From Papiliotrema nemorosa (Eukaryota > Basidiomycota > Tremellomycetes > Tremellales > Rhynchogastremaceae): a stretch of 64,000 nucleotides of DNA. The position numbers were made by a program, and so were the translations under genes. Positions within the stretch are counted from its first letter, which is position 1, and every line of letters begins with the position of its first letter. A model generated the notes under the pieces. That model made no database searches and was not told the origin of the DNA. It saw nothing but the letters and a program-made list of their open reading frames with translations. The DNA is taken from contig JASKOT010000042.1 of NCBI GenBank assembly GCA_032158125.1, forward strand, positions 62,001-126,000, written 5' to 3'. Below are positions 1-12,699 of the stretch, piece by piece.

Positions 1-3000
1 TCAGCCAGTAAGTCGCGCCTCGTATGTTGGCCTCCGCTGATCACAGAACATCTTCGACTTTTGTCAAGAAAAAGGCTGCATTGACGCTACTGCGCCTGTA
101 TAGAAAACATCCGACAGTGTTGGATACTGCAGAGTGGGCGGAAAGGATAGTCGCTCTGATGAGCGACTCCAATCCCGGTGTCTCCATCACAGCTATCACG
201 CTGGTAACCACAATGGCGCAAAACAATCTGGACGCCTTCAAATCTTGCTATCAAAGGGCCGTGCAGAAGCTGGACAAGGTGCGTCCACCTTGAAGGCGCG
301 AATCTCACCCTTAGATCGTGTTTGATGGCGATATACCGCCCGAGTACATCTACTACAAGGTGCCCAATCCATGGATGCAAGTCAAGTTGCTTCGGCTACT
401 ACAGTACTACCCTCCTCCGGGTCAGCTGAATGTGATTGCACGACTGCCAAGCTGATTCGCAGACAACGACAAGATCATTGACATGCTCCATACCATCCTG
501 CAAGCCATCATTGATTCATGCCAAGATACGCCTAGGGTGAGAGCTTACATGCGTCCAGCAGCTCACGTCTAGAACGTGCAACACAACAATGCTCAGAATG
601 CCGTCCTCTTCGAGGCTATCAACCTGGCCATACACATTGATCCCGAGTCATCGGTCGTATCGAATGCCTCTGTCCTGCTTGGTCGGTTCATCTTGGCCAA
701 GGAGACGAACGTTCGATATCTCGGTCTAGACGCCATGGCTCATCTTGCGGCGTGTTCGAGTTCACTTGCTCCGGTTAAAAAGCATCAAGATACCATCATA
801 ATGTCACTAAAAGATCGGGATATCTCGGTCAGGAGACGAGCTTTGGATTTGCTGTACTCGATGTGTGATGCCTCGAACGCGAAAACGATAGTAGGGGAGC
901 TAGTCAGGTATCTCCAGGTGGCAGATTACAACTTGAGGGAGGAAATGGTATTGAAAATTGCAATTCTTACAGAGCGCTTTGCTACAGAGGTGAGCTTACC
1001 CTCGCGCCCATAACTGATGGAAGTACGAGTGGTATGTCGACACAATATTGCAACTCATCTCGGCTGCGGGCGATCATGTCGGTGCAGAAGTGTGGTATCG
1101 GGTCGTTCAGCTCGTCACCAACAACGAGGATCTGCAACCATACGCAGCATCGGCAGTGTTCCAGCACCTACAAGCTTCGACTTGTCACGAGAACATGATT
1201 AGGGTAGGAGGTGAGACAATTTGTCGTCGAGACTATTATGCCGCTGACGTGTAGGGTACATTCTCGGCGAGTTTGGCCATCTGATTGCAAACGAGAAAGG
1301 CTGCAGCCCAATTGAGCAATTTCAGTCCTTGCATTCCAAGGTCAACCTGTGTACGGCGCCAACTCGAGCATTATTGTTGACGACGTATATCAAGGTCAGT
1401 TGGATAAGCGAGGTGTCCGGGCTGATTCCAGTGGGTGAACCTGTTCCCTGAAATCAAAGATCACTTGATCAACATCTTTGAGCGATATACTCACGTCCTG
1501 GATGCCGAGCTACAGCAGCGTGCTTGCGAGTATCTGGCGCTGGCTCGTCGAGATGACGGTGACGATCTACTGGCGACGATCTTCGATGAGATGCCCGTGT
1601 TCCCCGAGCGAGAGTCGACTCTGGTCAATCGATTGCACAGTCGGGGCGATGCCGCACAGGATAAGCGCACTTGGATCATCGGTCACTCTTCGGATAACAA
1701 AGAACGAGCGGCTGAACGTTTCAACGGGTTCAGAAAGGGCACCGGTGACTCGATAAGCGCACTTTCCAATGTAGGATCTTCGCAAGGGGTCCAGCCGGTC
1801 GCCGAGAGCTCACCCTCTCAGCCGCTCAGCGCTCCTACGAGATCTCTCAGTACTGGTATGGACACCATGATGGGCACAAATTCTGCTGGAGCCGCCGACG
1901 ACATAATGTCCTCTTTGGCAGATCTCGATCTGTCGTCGAGCGCTGCTCCCCAGGAGCAACCATTGTTGGCATCGGCTACAAGAGCACAGTCGCCGCCGCC
2001 AATGCCGGCTCCAGCGGCACCAATTGCGCCTCAAGCACCCACAAACGGTAATGCGGGTTTAGCACATGCTGCTACTCTTGGAGGTATCGCACCATCCTTG
2101 CTTGCACCATTGAACGTGGCGCCAAACATAGAGAAGGTGAGTCGAGGTAGGAAGGTTTCACTCACAAATAGTGGCTGGAACGACTTACTTACGCCAACGA
2201 GGGAGTGCTCTACGAGGATGATACGATACAAATCGGCGTAAAGTCGGAGTATCACGGACACAAGGGTCGAGTTGCTCTCTTTTTCGGCAACAAGGTATCC
2301 ACTGCCATTTCGGAGATCGACATGACGATAGAATATCCCAACACTACCACGCAAAACGGCCTACATATCCAGTTTCACGATTCACCGGTAAAGGAGATTG
2401 CTGGACGTGCGCAAGTGCAAGAGCTGTTGCACGTCGATTGCAAAGGATTCTTTTCTGATCCTCCTGTTTTGCGAATGACATATCTCGCAAACAGCTTTAC
2501 GACGCTGGTATTGAGGCTACCGGTGGTGTTGACGAGATTTGTGGAAGGTGTATCACTGGAACAAGGCGCATTCTTTGAGAGGTGGAAGATTATCGGTGGT
2601 GAGTTTAGCCCATCATGGTATGTCGGAGCTCAATGTGCAGGACCACCACGAGAAGCACAATTAATCTTCCCGATCAAATTGACCAAGACGGACGAGGTGG
2701 ATTTGGCCAAGAATAACAAGGTCATCGCGGGTTCTCGAATGTCCATCTTGCCCAACATAGACCCCAACCCTTCCAATGTGAGTTGGCCGACCCAGCGATT
2801 GACGCAAAGCTCACGGGTTAGCTGGTCATGGCGGGTGTGCTACACATGTCCGCTACGGGCAAAGTGGGCATCTTGGGTCGCTTAGAGCCCAACAAAGACG
2901 CCAAATTGTGTCGATTAACGATTCGAAGTACAAATGAGGATGTGTCGGCGGAGATGCTAAAGTTGACGTCGAAACCGCTCAATGCGGACACCGCTGCTTC

Positions 3001-3004
3001 ATGA
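1..3004 (+). CDS. APL3: AP-2 complex subunit alpha (alpha adaptin), 5'-truncated by window edge
   Basis: Large subunit of the clathrin adaptor AP-2, which links clathrin and cargo to PI(4,5)P2 at the plasma membrane during endocytosis. The first 7 bases end an exon whose start lies outside the window; an intron follows and the next exon begins near base 47 with [18 protein letters not shown], a hallmark of the alpha-adaptin trunk. HEAT-like trunk sequence continues ([30 protein letters not shown]) over several short introns. A Ser/Pro/Ala-rich hinge lies at about 1680-2130, and the C-terminal ear follows ([29 protein letters not shown]). The stop is a TGA at 3002-3004. It converges on the next gene about 200 bp away. 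Family assignment is firm; individual exon edges are inferred from reading frame and GT-AG sites. Confidence 0.93.
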
Positions 3005-3204
3005 TACTACTAGATTGTAAGGTGTAGTCTGAGGGATAACGCGCGGAGTGTACGGAATGAACGATCATCATGCATTGTTATTGTCTACCTTGATTTGACA
3101 TCTATTTGGTCGTGACACATCAAGACATCTCAGCCTGAGATTCCTATTTCTGGTCGTACACCTTGCCTGCAAGTCTTTGCCATGTTCGTACTCCCTTTAC
3201 AATC

Positions 3205-6080
3205 CTATGATCTCCACTGTTGACCGGGCCCATCGGCCGGTAGCGTCGATCGCCAACCGTCGGGAGGTCTGATACTCGCCGGTAGAGTCGGTGGAGGGGT
3301 GTACCAGTCTTTCGGAGGGGGCTGGGGACTTGGTGATCGCTGTGGAGGTGCCGGTGGTGCACTGTAGCTATTTGCGGGTGCAGATCCGGCTGATAGATTT
3401 TGCATGTAAGATTTCCAATCTTGCCTTGGATTGGGTGATGGTGATCTCGATGAGGGTTGAGCCGGGCCATTCCCAGAAGGTGGAGCGAGGGAGTTTGGCG
3501 GCGGCGTGAACGGTTGAGTTGAGGGAGATCTATAAGTCTGATTTTGAGGGATATCGGGGTACCCCTGTGATTGCGGAGGTGGAATGGGTGATGGGGCTCT
3601 ATAATCTGGCTGTGGTGGCAGAGGTGAGGACGACCGGTAATCCTGGTGCGACTGCAGAGCTTGGGGTGGTGGCGGCTGCCAACCGAGAGAATTCCTATGA
3701 TCCGGAGCGGGTGGTAAAGTCGTAGATGATGGTGGTCCCGAATAACTATGCCGAGAATGGTGATATGGTTCAGGTGTATGAGGAGGCTGATAAGATTGAG
3801 GATTGAGTGATGGACTATAGTTTGCCTGAGACGATTGCATCGGGTAAGTCGGTTGAGAGGATTGCCAGGGAGGGATCGGTGAGGGCTGTCTTGGAGGCGG
3901 AGGTTGCTGGGCGTACAGCTCGTCCGACGGGTAGTACCCTGCAGCAGGCTTTGGCGGTGCGGGAGGATTTGGTATCGGTCGATAGCTTGGTATAGGAGGC
4001 GGAGAGCTGTAGGAGGACGAAGGTGGATAGGCACCGGATTGAGGGGTGGATGACGGTGGGTACTGATCTTGTGGAGGAGCCGCTTGAGTCTGCTGATACC
4101 ATGGTACGTAGCTGCCATTGCTTGGAGACGGCGTCGATTGTGCGATTGCAGCCGATGGAGCGGATGGTGCGTATCCGTACGGTGCCTGAGGTGGTGGCTG
4201 CGACGGAGGGTATGGCGTTTCCCGAGGCGGCGTGGGAGGTGGCGGTGATTGGTAGCCGTTTGTATTCGGAAATGGGTCTCGAGACAGGTATGAGCCTTGT
4301 CTAGTTGGCGTGCCGTATGGCTGCGGCGGGAGATCCTGCCTGGGCGGGGTAGGCTGATAGTGCTCAACCCGGTGATACGGCTCAGCAGAATAGCCGTGAT
4401 TTTGTGATTGCGCGGTTGAACGATCAGAATTCATTATGCTTTGAGCGACACCCCCGAAAGAGGATGAAGGGAGATAACGGTTGTTTGATGTAGGAGGTGC
4501 AGAGTTGGGATGGGGAATCGGGCTTGGTGAAGGATACCCATGTATGGGCAGATTCGTCGCAGTCTGACCAGAGAAACTGTTTGCGTGATGATGCTTTGCC
4601 GGAGGTATCGGCGGTCCTGCCACCTGCAGTGATGCGGGGTGGGACCCAGGTACCGGTGTCGACCCGCGATATGGGTCCCCTTGTCCTTGCGAGGGCATTT
4701 GATACCCCTGTCCGGATACAGGTCGAGGCACTGGTGTCGCACCTGCTCGCCTCCTTTCCTCTTCCAGACGTTGGAGATGGTCCCACGGCACTGCGTCATT
4801 GGTCGACATTGGCCGAGGGTGAGGAGCAGGAGCGGCAGGTGGCTGTGATTGGGGTAGAAGTGATCCCCACGGCGCTTCGTTGACACCGCCGAGAGAATGT
4901 CGATGTGGGTGGCCATAATGCTGAGCGGGGGTAGGCGTCGGGGGAGGCAGTGGGCGGCTCCCTGTCGCCGTCGAGGCTAGCGACATGGAAGACATCGGTC
5001 GTGTCAGGGCGTCTACCGACAAATTCTGCACGAGGTTCGGGGCGAGCGACGGTGGATAGGACGGTTGTCCAGGCACCGGCTGCACATCAGCTCCCGAACT
5101 GGGGACCATTTTTTTCACCCACAGTCTGTTGGCGGACGATAGGAGGGACACCGATATTGCCAAACGAAGAGGAATGGGCGATTGGAGCCATGTCTGTGGG
5201 TTTTGCGTAGGGTGGAATATAAAGGCTCATACCCGATACACTGCCCGAGGCGGATATACTCCCTGTCAGGCGATGTTGGGAAGGCGAGGCTGATGGGCCG
5301 GCATCAAAGACCCCTGCGCCTCCATAGTTGCTGACGGACGGTCTGGGAACGTTCCGCTTGACCGGGGGTGCGTTCTAGCGGTCAGTCCAGTCGAGAATGT
5401 GGCTTACATTCGAGTAAAAGGTCAATTCTAGATAAACCTCCCCACTGTATTTCTCCTTGTACATAATGTCGTACCATTCTGCATGAATCAGCTGACTTTT
5501 GCTTTTCAGCGACCTACCGTCCACCTCGCCCTTTTTGAGTACGTCCTCGATAGGCACGGCACATTCGCCTATCATTTCCGGCTCCTTGGCGTCATCCGCA
5601 TAACAAGCCAGCTTGAGCGACTTTTGACCCTTCTTCCCTATAGGCCCCTTTCTGCTCTTCGTGGCCAATGCTTGAGCCGTGGTCACTCCGGCTGGCGAGT
5701 CCACGCCTAGCGAAGACGAAGTCGTCGACGAGGCCAAGTTGTCGCTCGTGGACTGTGAGCGAGCCAGAACATCGTCTGTGTCCTCCATGATTGTGAATCG
5801 GAGCTCTTCGTCCCATTCCGGATGTTGACCGCCCCTTGCCGTCAGAAAGGATAAGAGAGCGGAAGCGGTGTAAGTGGGAACTGACCGTTTGATCGCTTTA
5901 GTCTTTTGCTTATCTTCGCCCCATGTCACGGTGCAGAATGGGTCTTGCTTGCCAAAACGAGACTTGTTGACGAGATTACGCTGGAACATGAGCGCGGTCA
6001 TGAGTGGAACGAGGTGGGCGTACCGCTTTTCCCACCACGACAATCAACGTGCCAAGCTCTTTAGGCTCATCTGCACTCAT
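3205..6080 (-). CDS. fic1: Fic1/Inn1-like C2-domain cytokinesis protein with long proline-rich tail
   Basis: The probable start at 6080 gives MSADEPKELGTLIVVVGKA; a 46-nt intron then joins RNLVNKSRFGKQDPFCTVTW, the typical N-terminal C2 domain of Inn1 (budding yeast) and Fic1 (fission yeast). Those proteins act at the actomyosin ring and link it to septum synthesis. The C2 domain fills roughly the first 175 residues and ends near the WYDIMYKEKYSGEVYLELTF strand. Three more short introns precede a 640-residue tail extremely rich in Pro, Ser, Gln and Tyr, with many PxxP motifs, as expected for SH3 partners of the Cyk3/Hof1/Cdc15 type. In the last of these introns GTGGGT is the donor that keeps frame. 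The tail is longer than in the yeast homologues. Function is inferred from family. Confidence 0.8.
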
Positions 6081-6550
6081 CGTGTTTGGCAGTTTCTCCC
6101 GGAGCGTATAGCAGCTCAGGAGCTATACAGCGCAGAAAACCTAGCGCGGTTGATATTGAGCGAAGGTTGCGAGTCGTACCCCTTAGATAGACATCAAGGT
6201 GGGTGGAGGTGGGGAAGCTCGATTGCGCAAACGGAAGTGGGTTTGGTGGCTTTTTATGGCGAGCTCTCTCCAAGCGTATCCACTGTATCGTTCTGACAGT
6301 AAATGTAGCTCCTTTGGGATTCTAAGCTGTAGTAGCTGCCATCTAGGATACACAGCAAGTCGAGGTGAGTATAAGGGTGCACTCTACTCAGTGCTTGTAG
6401 TTGATTTCTCCAGGCGCGTCACAGAGTCGATCCCCGATCAACGCCTATCTCAGCTTGGAAACGCGCGGGCCTATTTCTGAAGACAGTGCACTGCTGACCT
6501 TCGTGCTGTATGAAGTGACTCGGAGCTAACTTGTCTGCTTGTCTATGAAA
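6081..6550. other. Intergenic region upstream of the Fic1-like gene
   Basis: About 470 bp between two minus-strand genes: the promoter and 5' leader of the Fic1-like gene plus the 3' flank of the orphan gene. No RNA gene, repeat or conserved coding segment was recognised. Confidence 0.5.
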
Positions 6551-9307
6551 CTACACATCTTCACTGGCTGACTGTATCTTGCTGTGACCTATGACCATCT
6601 TGTCATCATATCGTCCGCCGCCCGTCGCCGAGGTCCAGGTGAGCACTCCCTTCCTAGACCCCAGCTGTGTCATATACAGCTCAACATCCTCCGAGCTCAT
6701 CGCAAGCTTGTTCATCAGGGTATTTCGGAGACTATCCATCGCGGTGTCATGTTCAGATCTTGTCGCGGCCCTCACTTTGTCCTCCCTTGTCCCGCCAAGA
6801 GAGGTTGAACGATGGATGTTGTTCTCCTCGACCCCCCAACCGATCTTGGTCCCCTTCATCCTGGTGTAGCTCGCGTGGAAGCGCTTTGTCTTTGCTGGAG
6901 TGCTTTGAGATCTTGGCTCGAAGGGCTGCACAGCAATTGCGCTCACCCATCGCTTATCCTTGACTGACCAACCGGTGACTGATTCACCCGTCTCAAAATC
7001 GGTCACTTCGATGGCGATATCCCGTCGACCACCATCGAGTGTGTTGTTGTACATGCCCGCAGTCGAGGGCATCTTTCCGCTTCGTATCCAGGCTTGTTGT
7101 GCTACCTCGACTGCCTCTTTCGACCTGGTATTGCTGATTCCTCTGTACTTTTCCCTGAAAGCTTTCCGGCTCAGCGATTGCGAACTTCGCGGGCCGGTCC
7201 CTGTTGTCTTACTCTGACTGATTGGCCTGTCACATGACTTGCGCTCATTCAGCCACTGCTCAAAATCTTCCGTCCAAGCTCCTGATGGATACAGATCTTG
7301 CAAGATCTTTCGCCGCTTGCCCTTCAATATCTTTATGCGGCGTTCTCTTGCGATCTCGATACCTATGGTCAAATCTGCCAAAGTTTGCGGGTCAAAAATA
7401 TGCGCCGCGATCCGCAGGTCGTCCATGGCATCTCGTACGGAGATCTCAACGCCGTAAGTTGCTGCCTCGAGCCATTTCCCCTCTTCAGCAGTCAGTGGCC
7501 CCAGCCTATCCTCGGCAGTCCGGCGACGAGCGGCCGACAAGCTCGCGCACGCACTTGAAACCTCCGTCAATAGCTGTTTAGCCGCCAGCGAAGAGTGTTT
7601 CGCTCGTGTCAGCACATTCTTCCGTTCTTGCAGCATCGCCTGTTCGTCATATGCCTTTCTGGCCGTGGCGTCCTGCAGATCTGTGTCACATTGTTTCAAG
7701 CTCTGGGTCCAGGATTGGCTCGCACGGAGAAACGCTCCGCCGTGGTCAAGCGGATGATTGACCACTTGACCAAAGGGGAACCTATTGATGATCTCCGTCA
7801 CCTCTTGCGCCAGCGGCTGCCCTTCCCATGGTGTCAGCCAGTCTTGATGATACATCTCTCTCACGTGATCGCCCCAACCCATTTTCGCGGCTAGAAAGTC
7901 CAAGCTGGACGCAAGATCGCACTTGCCATCCTTCTCCACCATATATCCTAACGGCAAATCCTCTGGGACCCCAGGCAGAATCGCGGGCATCCCATCGTAA
8001 TCCATGACTCGGAACCCCCGATCATGAACTTCGATTCTGAAGAAAGTGCGGTCCAAGGAAGGACCCATCGCAAGGCCTCCTTCAGGCCCGCTAGCATCGT
8101 CATGGGACGGAATGGTGATCATTCGAGCCTTTTTGAAAAGGGCCACGACCGTCTTCGGGTCACTCTTAGACAGGACCACACTTAGTATCTCTTCGCTCTC
8201 GATGCATGATGCCTCGGCTTCTGCAGAGCATTCTTCCAAGACTCGACTCGCTCCACCAGGCGCATTTGCTATCAGCCTCGTGACACCGATTTCTGGGGGA
8301 AAACCCATCTCTTTGTGGAATTCATCCGCCGCGCGATTCGTCGCCTCCTTGAAAAAAACAACCTCCGATTGCGCTTGGATTAGACTTCTTTGCAGATTGG
8401 AGAGGTATACACGGGCAAGCGCCGTGGCTGCCGAAAGTTCTACCTCGTTTCCTTCCAGCCGACTGACGCACTCTATAAGCGACAGCTTAGCCCGTTCGGC
8501 CCACTCTTCCATGGCTGTGCGCAGTCTCCCATATTCCAAGAGTCCGTGCTCTAGAAATGCGCTGGTGTTCTCCACGTCTGTTTGTCTACGCGCAAAATTT
8601 CTCGACGCTTTTTGCGCCGCGGTGGTCTGTTCACGCTCTCGAAGTCCCCGTGTGACCGTGGCAGCCACTTTGAGCCCGAACCACGCTTTTTGATTCTCCT
8701 GTAGTGCTTCTTTGCAGAAACGCGAATGAGCTGCGACGTATTCGTGAAATGAGGAGAGTTGTTGGTCGATGGATCCCCCAGAAAGTTTTTCCGCTCCTGG
8801 CGCGAATTGCCACGAGCCTCTGCTCCTTCCGTACCATTCGAGTCCGACTGGGTTTGCCAGATCCAGCTCACCAACGGTGCAGAGAGCCTCATTCCATCGT
8901 CTGAAACGGGCTATAAGCGAAAGTGGTCCATACTTCGGCGTGTTAGTAGCGATCTCGCCCTCGCTGGTCGTGTCAATATCTGAATCAACTATCATGCGGC
9001 CATGAGAGAAGACCGCGCAGACTCCTCCCCTGGCGCCTGCCGAAGTCTTGGCGGCATTGCTATCGATTTGGTCCTGGTACGATCTGTACATATGAAGAGG
9101 TCTTGGACGTCTCCGAGGTGCAGTGCCGCTAGGGAGAGACGCTGCAACGGTTTTGTCCCGACTCGAAAGACTCGCTTTTGCGTCATTGCGGGTATCTTCG
9201 TCCTTGGGCGGGTGATGAGACACTTCAGGAAGAGCTTCAGAATGCTGTGATTTGGATGTCGTCGCTTTGTGGACGGGCTGCTTTCTGCGTTTACCACCTC
9301 GCCCCAT
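6551..9307 (-). CDS. Uncharacterised intronless 917-aa protein
   Basis: A single uninterrupted reading frame; I prefer the start at 9307 (MGRGGKRRKQPVHK) because its basic N-terminus looks natural, but an in-frame ATG lies 16 codons upstream. I do not recognise the protein. The first 130 residues are low-complexity and basic. About 190-420 is helical and charged (probable coiled coil: EALQENQKAWFGLKVAAT, RTAMEEWAERAKLSLIECVS). About 440-540 looks globular (FRVMDYDGMPAILPGVPEDL, MGWGDHVREMYHQDWLTPWE). Another helical stretch and a basic, polar C-terminal third follow. Apart from the tRNA-like gene it is the only complete gene here with no intron, which is unusual for 2.8 kb in this genome. Retroposition, horizontal transfer or lineage-specific origin are all possible; none is shown. 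Confidence 0.75.
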   Translation of the reverse strand: MGRGGKRRKQPVHKATTSKSQHSEALPEVSHHPPKDEDTRNDAKASLSSRDKTVAASLPSGTAPRRRPRPLHMYRSYQDQIDSNAAKTSAGARGGVCAVFSHGRMIVDSDIDTTSEGEIATNTPKYGPLSLIARFRRWNEALCTVGELDLANPVGLEWYGRSRGSWQFAPGAEKLSGGSIDQQLSSFHEYVAAHSRFCKEALQENQKAWFGLKVAATVTRGLREREQTTAAQKASRNFARRQTDVENTSAFLEHGLLEYGRLRTAMEEWAERAKLSLIECVSRLEGNEVELSAATALARVYLSNLQRSLIQAQSEVVFFKEATNRAADEFHKEMGFPPEIGVTRLIANAPGGASRVLEECSAEAEASCIESEEILSVVLSKSDPKTVVALFKKARMITIPSHDDASGPEGGLAMGPSLDRTFFRIEVHDRGFRVMDYDGMPAILPGVPEDLPLGYMVEKDGKCDLASSLDFLAAKMGWGDHVREMYHQDWLTPWEGQPLAQEVTEIINRFPFGQVVNHPLDHGGAFLRASQSWTQSLKQCDTDLQDATARKAYDEQAMLQERKNVLTRAKHSSLAAKQLLTEVSSACASLSAARRRTAEDRLGPLTAEEGKWLEAATYGVEISVRDAMDDLRIAAHIFDPQTLADLTIGIEIARERRIKILKGKRRKILQDLYPSGAWTEDFEQWLNERKSCDRPISQSKTTGTGPRSSQSLSRKAFREKYRGISNTRSKEAVEVAQQAWIRSGKMPSTAGMYNNTLDGGRRDIAIEVTDFETGESVTGWSVKDKRWVSAIAVQPFEPRSQSTPAKTKRFHASYTRMKGTKIGWGVEENNIHRSTSLGGTREDKVRAATRSEHDTAMDSLRNTLMNKLAMSSEDVELYMTQLGSRKGVLTWTSATGGGRYDDKMVIGHSKIQSASEDV

Positions 9308-9650
9308 TGTGGCAATTTGACGATGAGTAGGAAGATTAACAGCAAGAGGCAACATCTCGAATTGTTATATGTGTAGACGATCAACAAAAGGAAGGCGCCT
9401 CGTATCATCCTTTATGTAGGAGATTCGCGAAGCATCTTGTCATCTTCACGGCTTGAGCAATTTTGAACCAGTGTTTCGGAGAAGAGATCGAGTAAACAGG
9501 CGCTCGGATCCGAAATAGACGGAGTCGACCTCTGATCCCGTTGTCACCATACATGTTCATCGTCACTAGGGAAGGCAATCGAGGGCAGACCTCGACAGAA
9601 CCCACGGTCCACTGCTATCCTCTTGCACGCAACCAGTCTCAATCGCAGAA
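9308..9650. promoter_or_regulatory. Divergent intergenic region, orphan gene / HEL2
   Basis: About 340 bp separating the divergent starts of the orphan gene (minus) and the HEL2-like gene (plus). It must hold both promoters and 5' leaders. No specific element was identified. Confidence 0.4.
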
Positions 9651-12536
9651 ATGTCATCCAGAAGAAGAGGCTTTGAAACATCGCTCTCAGAGAGTGCTTC
9701 CGGTACAAAACCGCAAAACTCGAATCAGCCAAAACGAGCTACTCCAGCTGGATCATCTCAGAAATCATTACCACCTCGAGTCACCCCTCCAGATCCTAGT
9801 CATGCTGCGCCGCACGTACCGACGGAAGAGACTGTTTCAGCTGATCCATCGGACACCGATCGTGCTGTTCCGGCTGGACAGAGCGAGGTTGCAGAGACGG
9901 AGAATATGGGTGACGATATCTGCTTCATCTGCGCAGAACCCATCACCTATTGGAGTGTCGGTGTATGTGGGCATAAGACCTGCCAGTGAGTCATCGGCTC
10001 TACGAACTACTTGTGATACCGCGGCTTCGAGCTACACATCTGCGTCGGAAAACACGGGCTGACGAGATAGTGTCTGCGCCATTCGATTACGGACATTCTA
10101 CAAGTGAGAGATCCCTCCATGTCGGGTGCTGACCTTGACAGAAAGTACGAGTGTACATTCTGCAAGACTGTCACTCCATCATTGTTATTCTCCCGAAACT
10201 CAAATGCGACATTCCCAACCGAGCATCACCTAGACACCTCCCCGGCTGACCGCATCACGGCAGCGCAGAACGTTGAAAAGGTGGAGAAGGGCAAGACGTG
10301 GTATGATGGTCTGGTCTTGCCTGGCACATTAGACCTCAGTCAGTTCAAGTTCACCGATTCGAAATTGGGGGTAGTTTTCGAGGACCAAGACTTGGTAAGT
10401 GACATCCGTGGCTCAGACTAAAGTGTCAGATGGAGCAAACGCTACTCTTATTACGGTTCAATTGCCCATCACCAGATTGTGATTACATGGCGTCCAACTG
10501 GGATGGCCTGGAGAAACATGCGCTAGGTGTACATGGAAAAGTCATTTGCAGAGTTTGTCGATCGCACTTATCTCGATTTGCACATGAACAAACGCTCTAC
10601 CCACCTCACCTACTACCGTTGCACGACCCCAGTAGGCTGAAGCGTGGCCAACGGCCGCCGAAACCAAAAGGTGCAGATGCCGAGCTGGTCAAGACGTGGG
10701 ATGCGCCACATCCAGTCTGCGAAGTGCGTCCCTGTTTGCCGGATCGAGCGAGATACTGATTATCAGTTCTGTCACCAGGCGTTCTTTGGTCCAGACGAGC
10801 TGTTTGAACACATGCGAAAAGCTCACGAGGAATGCCACGTCTGTCGAGCTGCTGGAGAGCCCCACGTCTAGTGTGTATCCCGCAAATCAATGTCCTCAAG
10901 GAATGACTGCTCATGTCCAGCTTCCGGGATTACAATCAGCTCGAGGAGCACTTTCAGTAAGCCGCATTGAGCGACTTGCAACTGATGTTAGTACGGATCA
11001 CTTTGCGTGTATGCAGCAAGAATGCCTAGACCAAAAGTTTGTCGTCTTTGCTACCGAGATGGATCTCAGAGCACACGTTGTTTCGACAGTGAGCCACCTA
11101 CGACGGAACCAAGCTAATCTCTAGCATGGCGGGAACATGTCAGCTCGAGACCGAGCGCAAGCTCGACAGTTGCCCGTCGATTTCACGTCGTCACATAGCG
11201 ACAGGCGCTCCGGTCCTTCTCGCGCTGTGTCCGGTCAAGGACGAGGTTTCAGCATGGTCCGACCTCCACAAGGCCAGCAGATCGGCCAGGCGCCGATGTC
11301 GGCTGACCAAGCGGCTCAACAGCGTCGTCAAATTCAGACCGATCGACAAGAAGATTCGAGGCGGAAACGGGCATTCAACACGGATCTTACAGATAGCACG
11401 AGAGAGCAAACGAGTCTTGCCAATCCTGAAAGCGGAGGGAGTAGGAGCGGGTATGCTACACCCAGGGAGGATGTGGATGATGCTACCGCCGAGTGAGTCT
11501 TTGATGCCAGAGTGAAAACTGAGTATAGACGACATTCCGCCCTCCTGGCTCGAGTCACCATGCTTGTCAACGACTCTAGCAACAAGCTGCAGTCGTTCCG
11601 TGCTGCAATCCGACAATATAGAAACAACGAGTCGAGCGCTAAAGACATGCTCGACACCGTGTTTCATGTCCTAGACCAAGACGTCGACGCCACTGTCGGT
11701 GTAGTGAGAGAAGTGGCGGGGCTATTCGAGGGAGATGGCGAAAAGGATAAGCGATCAGCGATTTTGGAAGCCCTCAATGGGTTCCGCGTTCAGGTAGGCT
11801 CGGTGCAGAGACTGGACTGACGCGCTAGCAACGCGAGCAATTCCCCGCACTCAACGCTCCGGCCGGACTCGGCGCTGAATGGGCGGGCATTACTTCTGGA
11901 AAGATCCTTAATGCCAAACGGACCACCCATACGTCTGGTCCAAACTCCCATCAAGCGGTATGGGACCGAGTGGCTGCTGCCGCGGGGTCTTCTACACCTC
12001 GTCCTCGAGCCACAGCTGGAATCAACGGTAGATATGTCCCTGGTGCATCTGGCACATCTGCCTCTGCTGCCTTTCCAGCTCTCGGCGGTCCGTCGGCAGG
12101 GCCCTCCAAACCTTCGACACATTCCACGCCATGGGCCAGTGGAGGTGCCGGTTCAGCCTCAAAGGCCCCTCCAGCTCTGACGGGACCTATCATTCGCTCG
12201 GTCAACTACCCGGTAGCCCCCGCCAAAGCGAAACCGCTGAATAATGCCGCTTTCCCAAGTCTACCTACGTCTTCGAGCAAGACCATGACGAAAGAAGAAC
12301 GACAAGCCCTTTTCAACAAGCCGAATGCGAGAGAAGAGAGTATAAGGCGGATCACCGGCGCTGCCCCTCCTCCGCCCGTGACGAATGGATGGGGTAGTGG
12401 GAGTGCAAACGGCGCATCTGATGCGATGCAGAATCTTGCGATAAGTGGTGAGGCTGAAGGAGCGACCACTACGGGAGGAAAGAAAAAGGGAAAAGGGAAA
12501 CAGCTGCTTTTTACGGTTAGCGCCAGACCGACGTAG
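9651..12536 (+). CDS. HEL2: RING E3 ubiquitin ligase, Hel2/ZNF598 type
   Basis: Ribosome-associated quality-control ligase that marks the small subunit of collided ribosomes with ubiquitin. A disordered N-terminus of about 86 residues leads into a RING finger spread over three exons: DDICFICAEPITYWSVGVCG, HKTCHVCAIRLRTFY and KKYECTFCKT give the C-x2-C...C-x-H-x2-C-x2-C...C-x2-C pattern. Several C2H2-like fingers follow, as in ZNF598 (FNCPSPDCDYMASNWDGLEKH; VICRVCRSHLSRF; FCHQAFFGPDELFEHMRKAH; FACMQQECLDQKFVVFATEM). The C-terminal half is Ser/Pro/Ala-rich and ends with a basic GKKKGKGKQLLFTVSARPT. Introns are canonical and about 40-70 nt. Domain order matches the family; ribosomal substrates are inferred. 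Confidence 0.88.
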
Positions 12537-12699
12537 AGCGACGTGAGCCCCGCCTACATAGGACACTAGTTTGCAAAGTATCGTACAGTATCGCACGCGC
12601 ACATCTTTTCGTCGAAAGAAGCACAGTGTATCTATTCATCTATGCATGCTACATTATCTATGCCTCTCATCTATTTCAGCGCAGAGCAGCGTCTGGCGT

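Noticed and set aside
3144..4367. A 407-codon open frame on the minus strand overlapping the Fic1-like gene.
   Set aside because: It is an alternate frame of the Pro/Gln-rich tail; its His/Arg/Leu-rich composition is what shifted proline codons give, and the other frame joins cleanly to the C2 domain.
8046..8693. A 215-codon plus-strand frame opposite the orphan gene.
   Set aside because: Ser/Ala/Arg-rich antisense shadow; the minus-strand frame is far longer and continuous.
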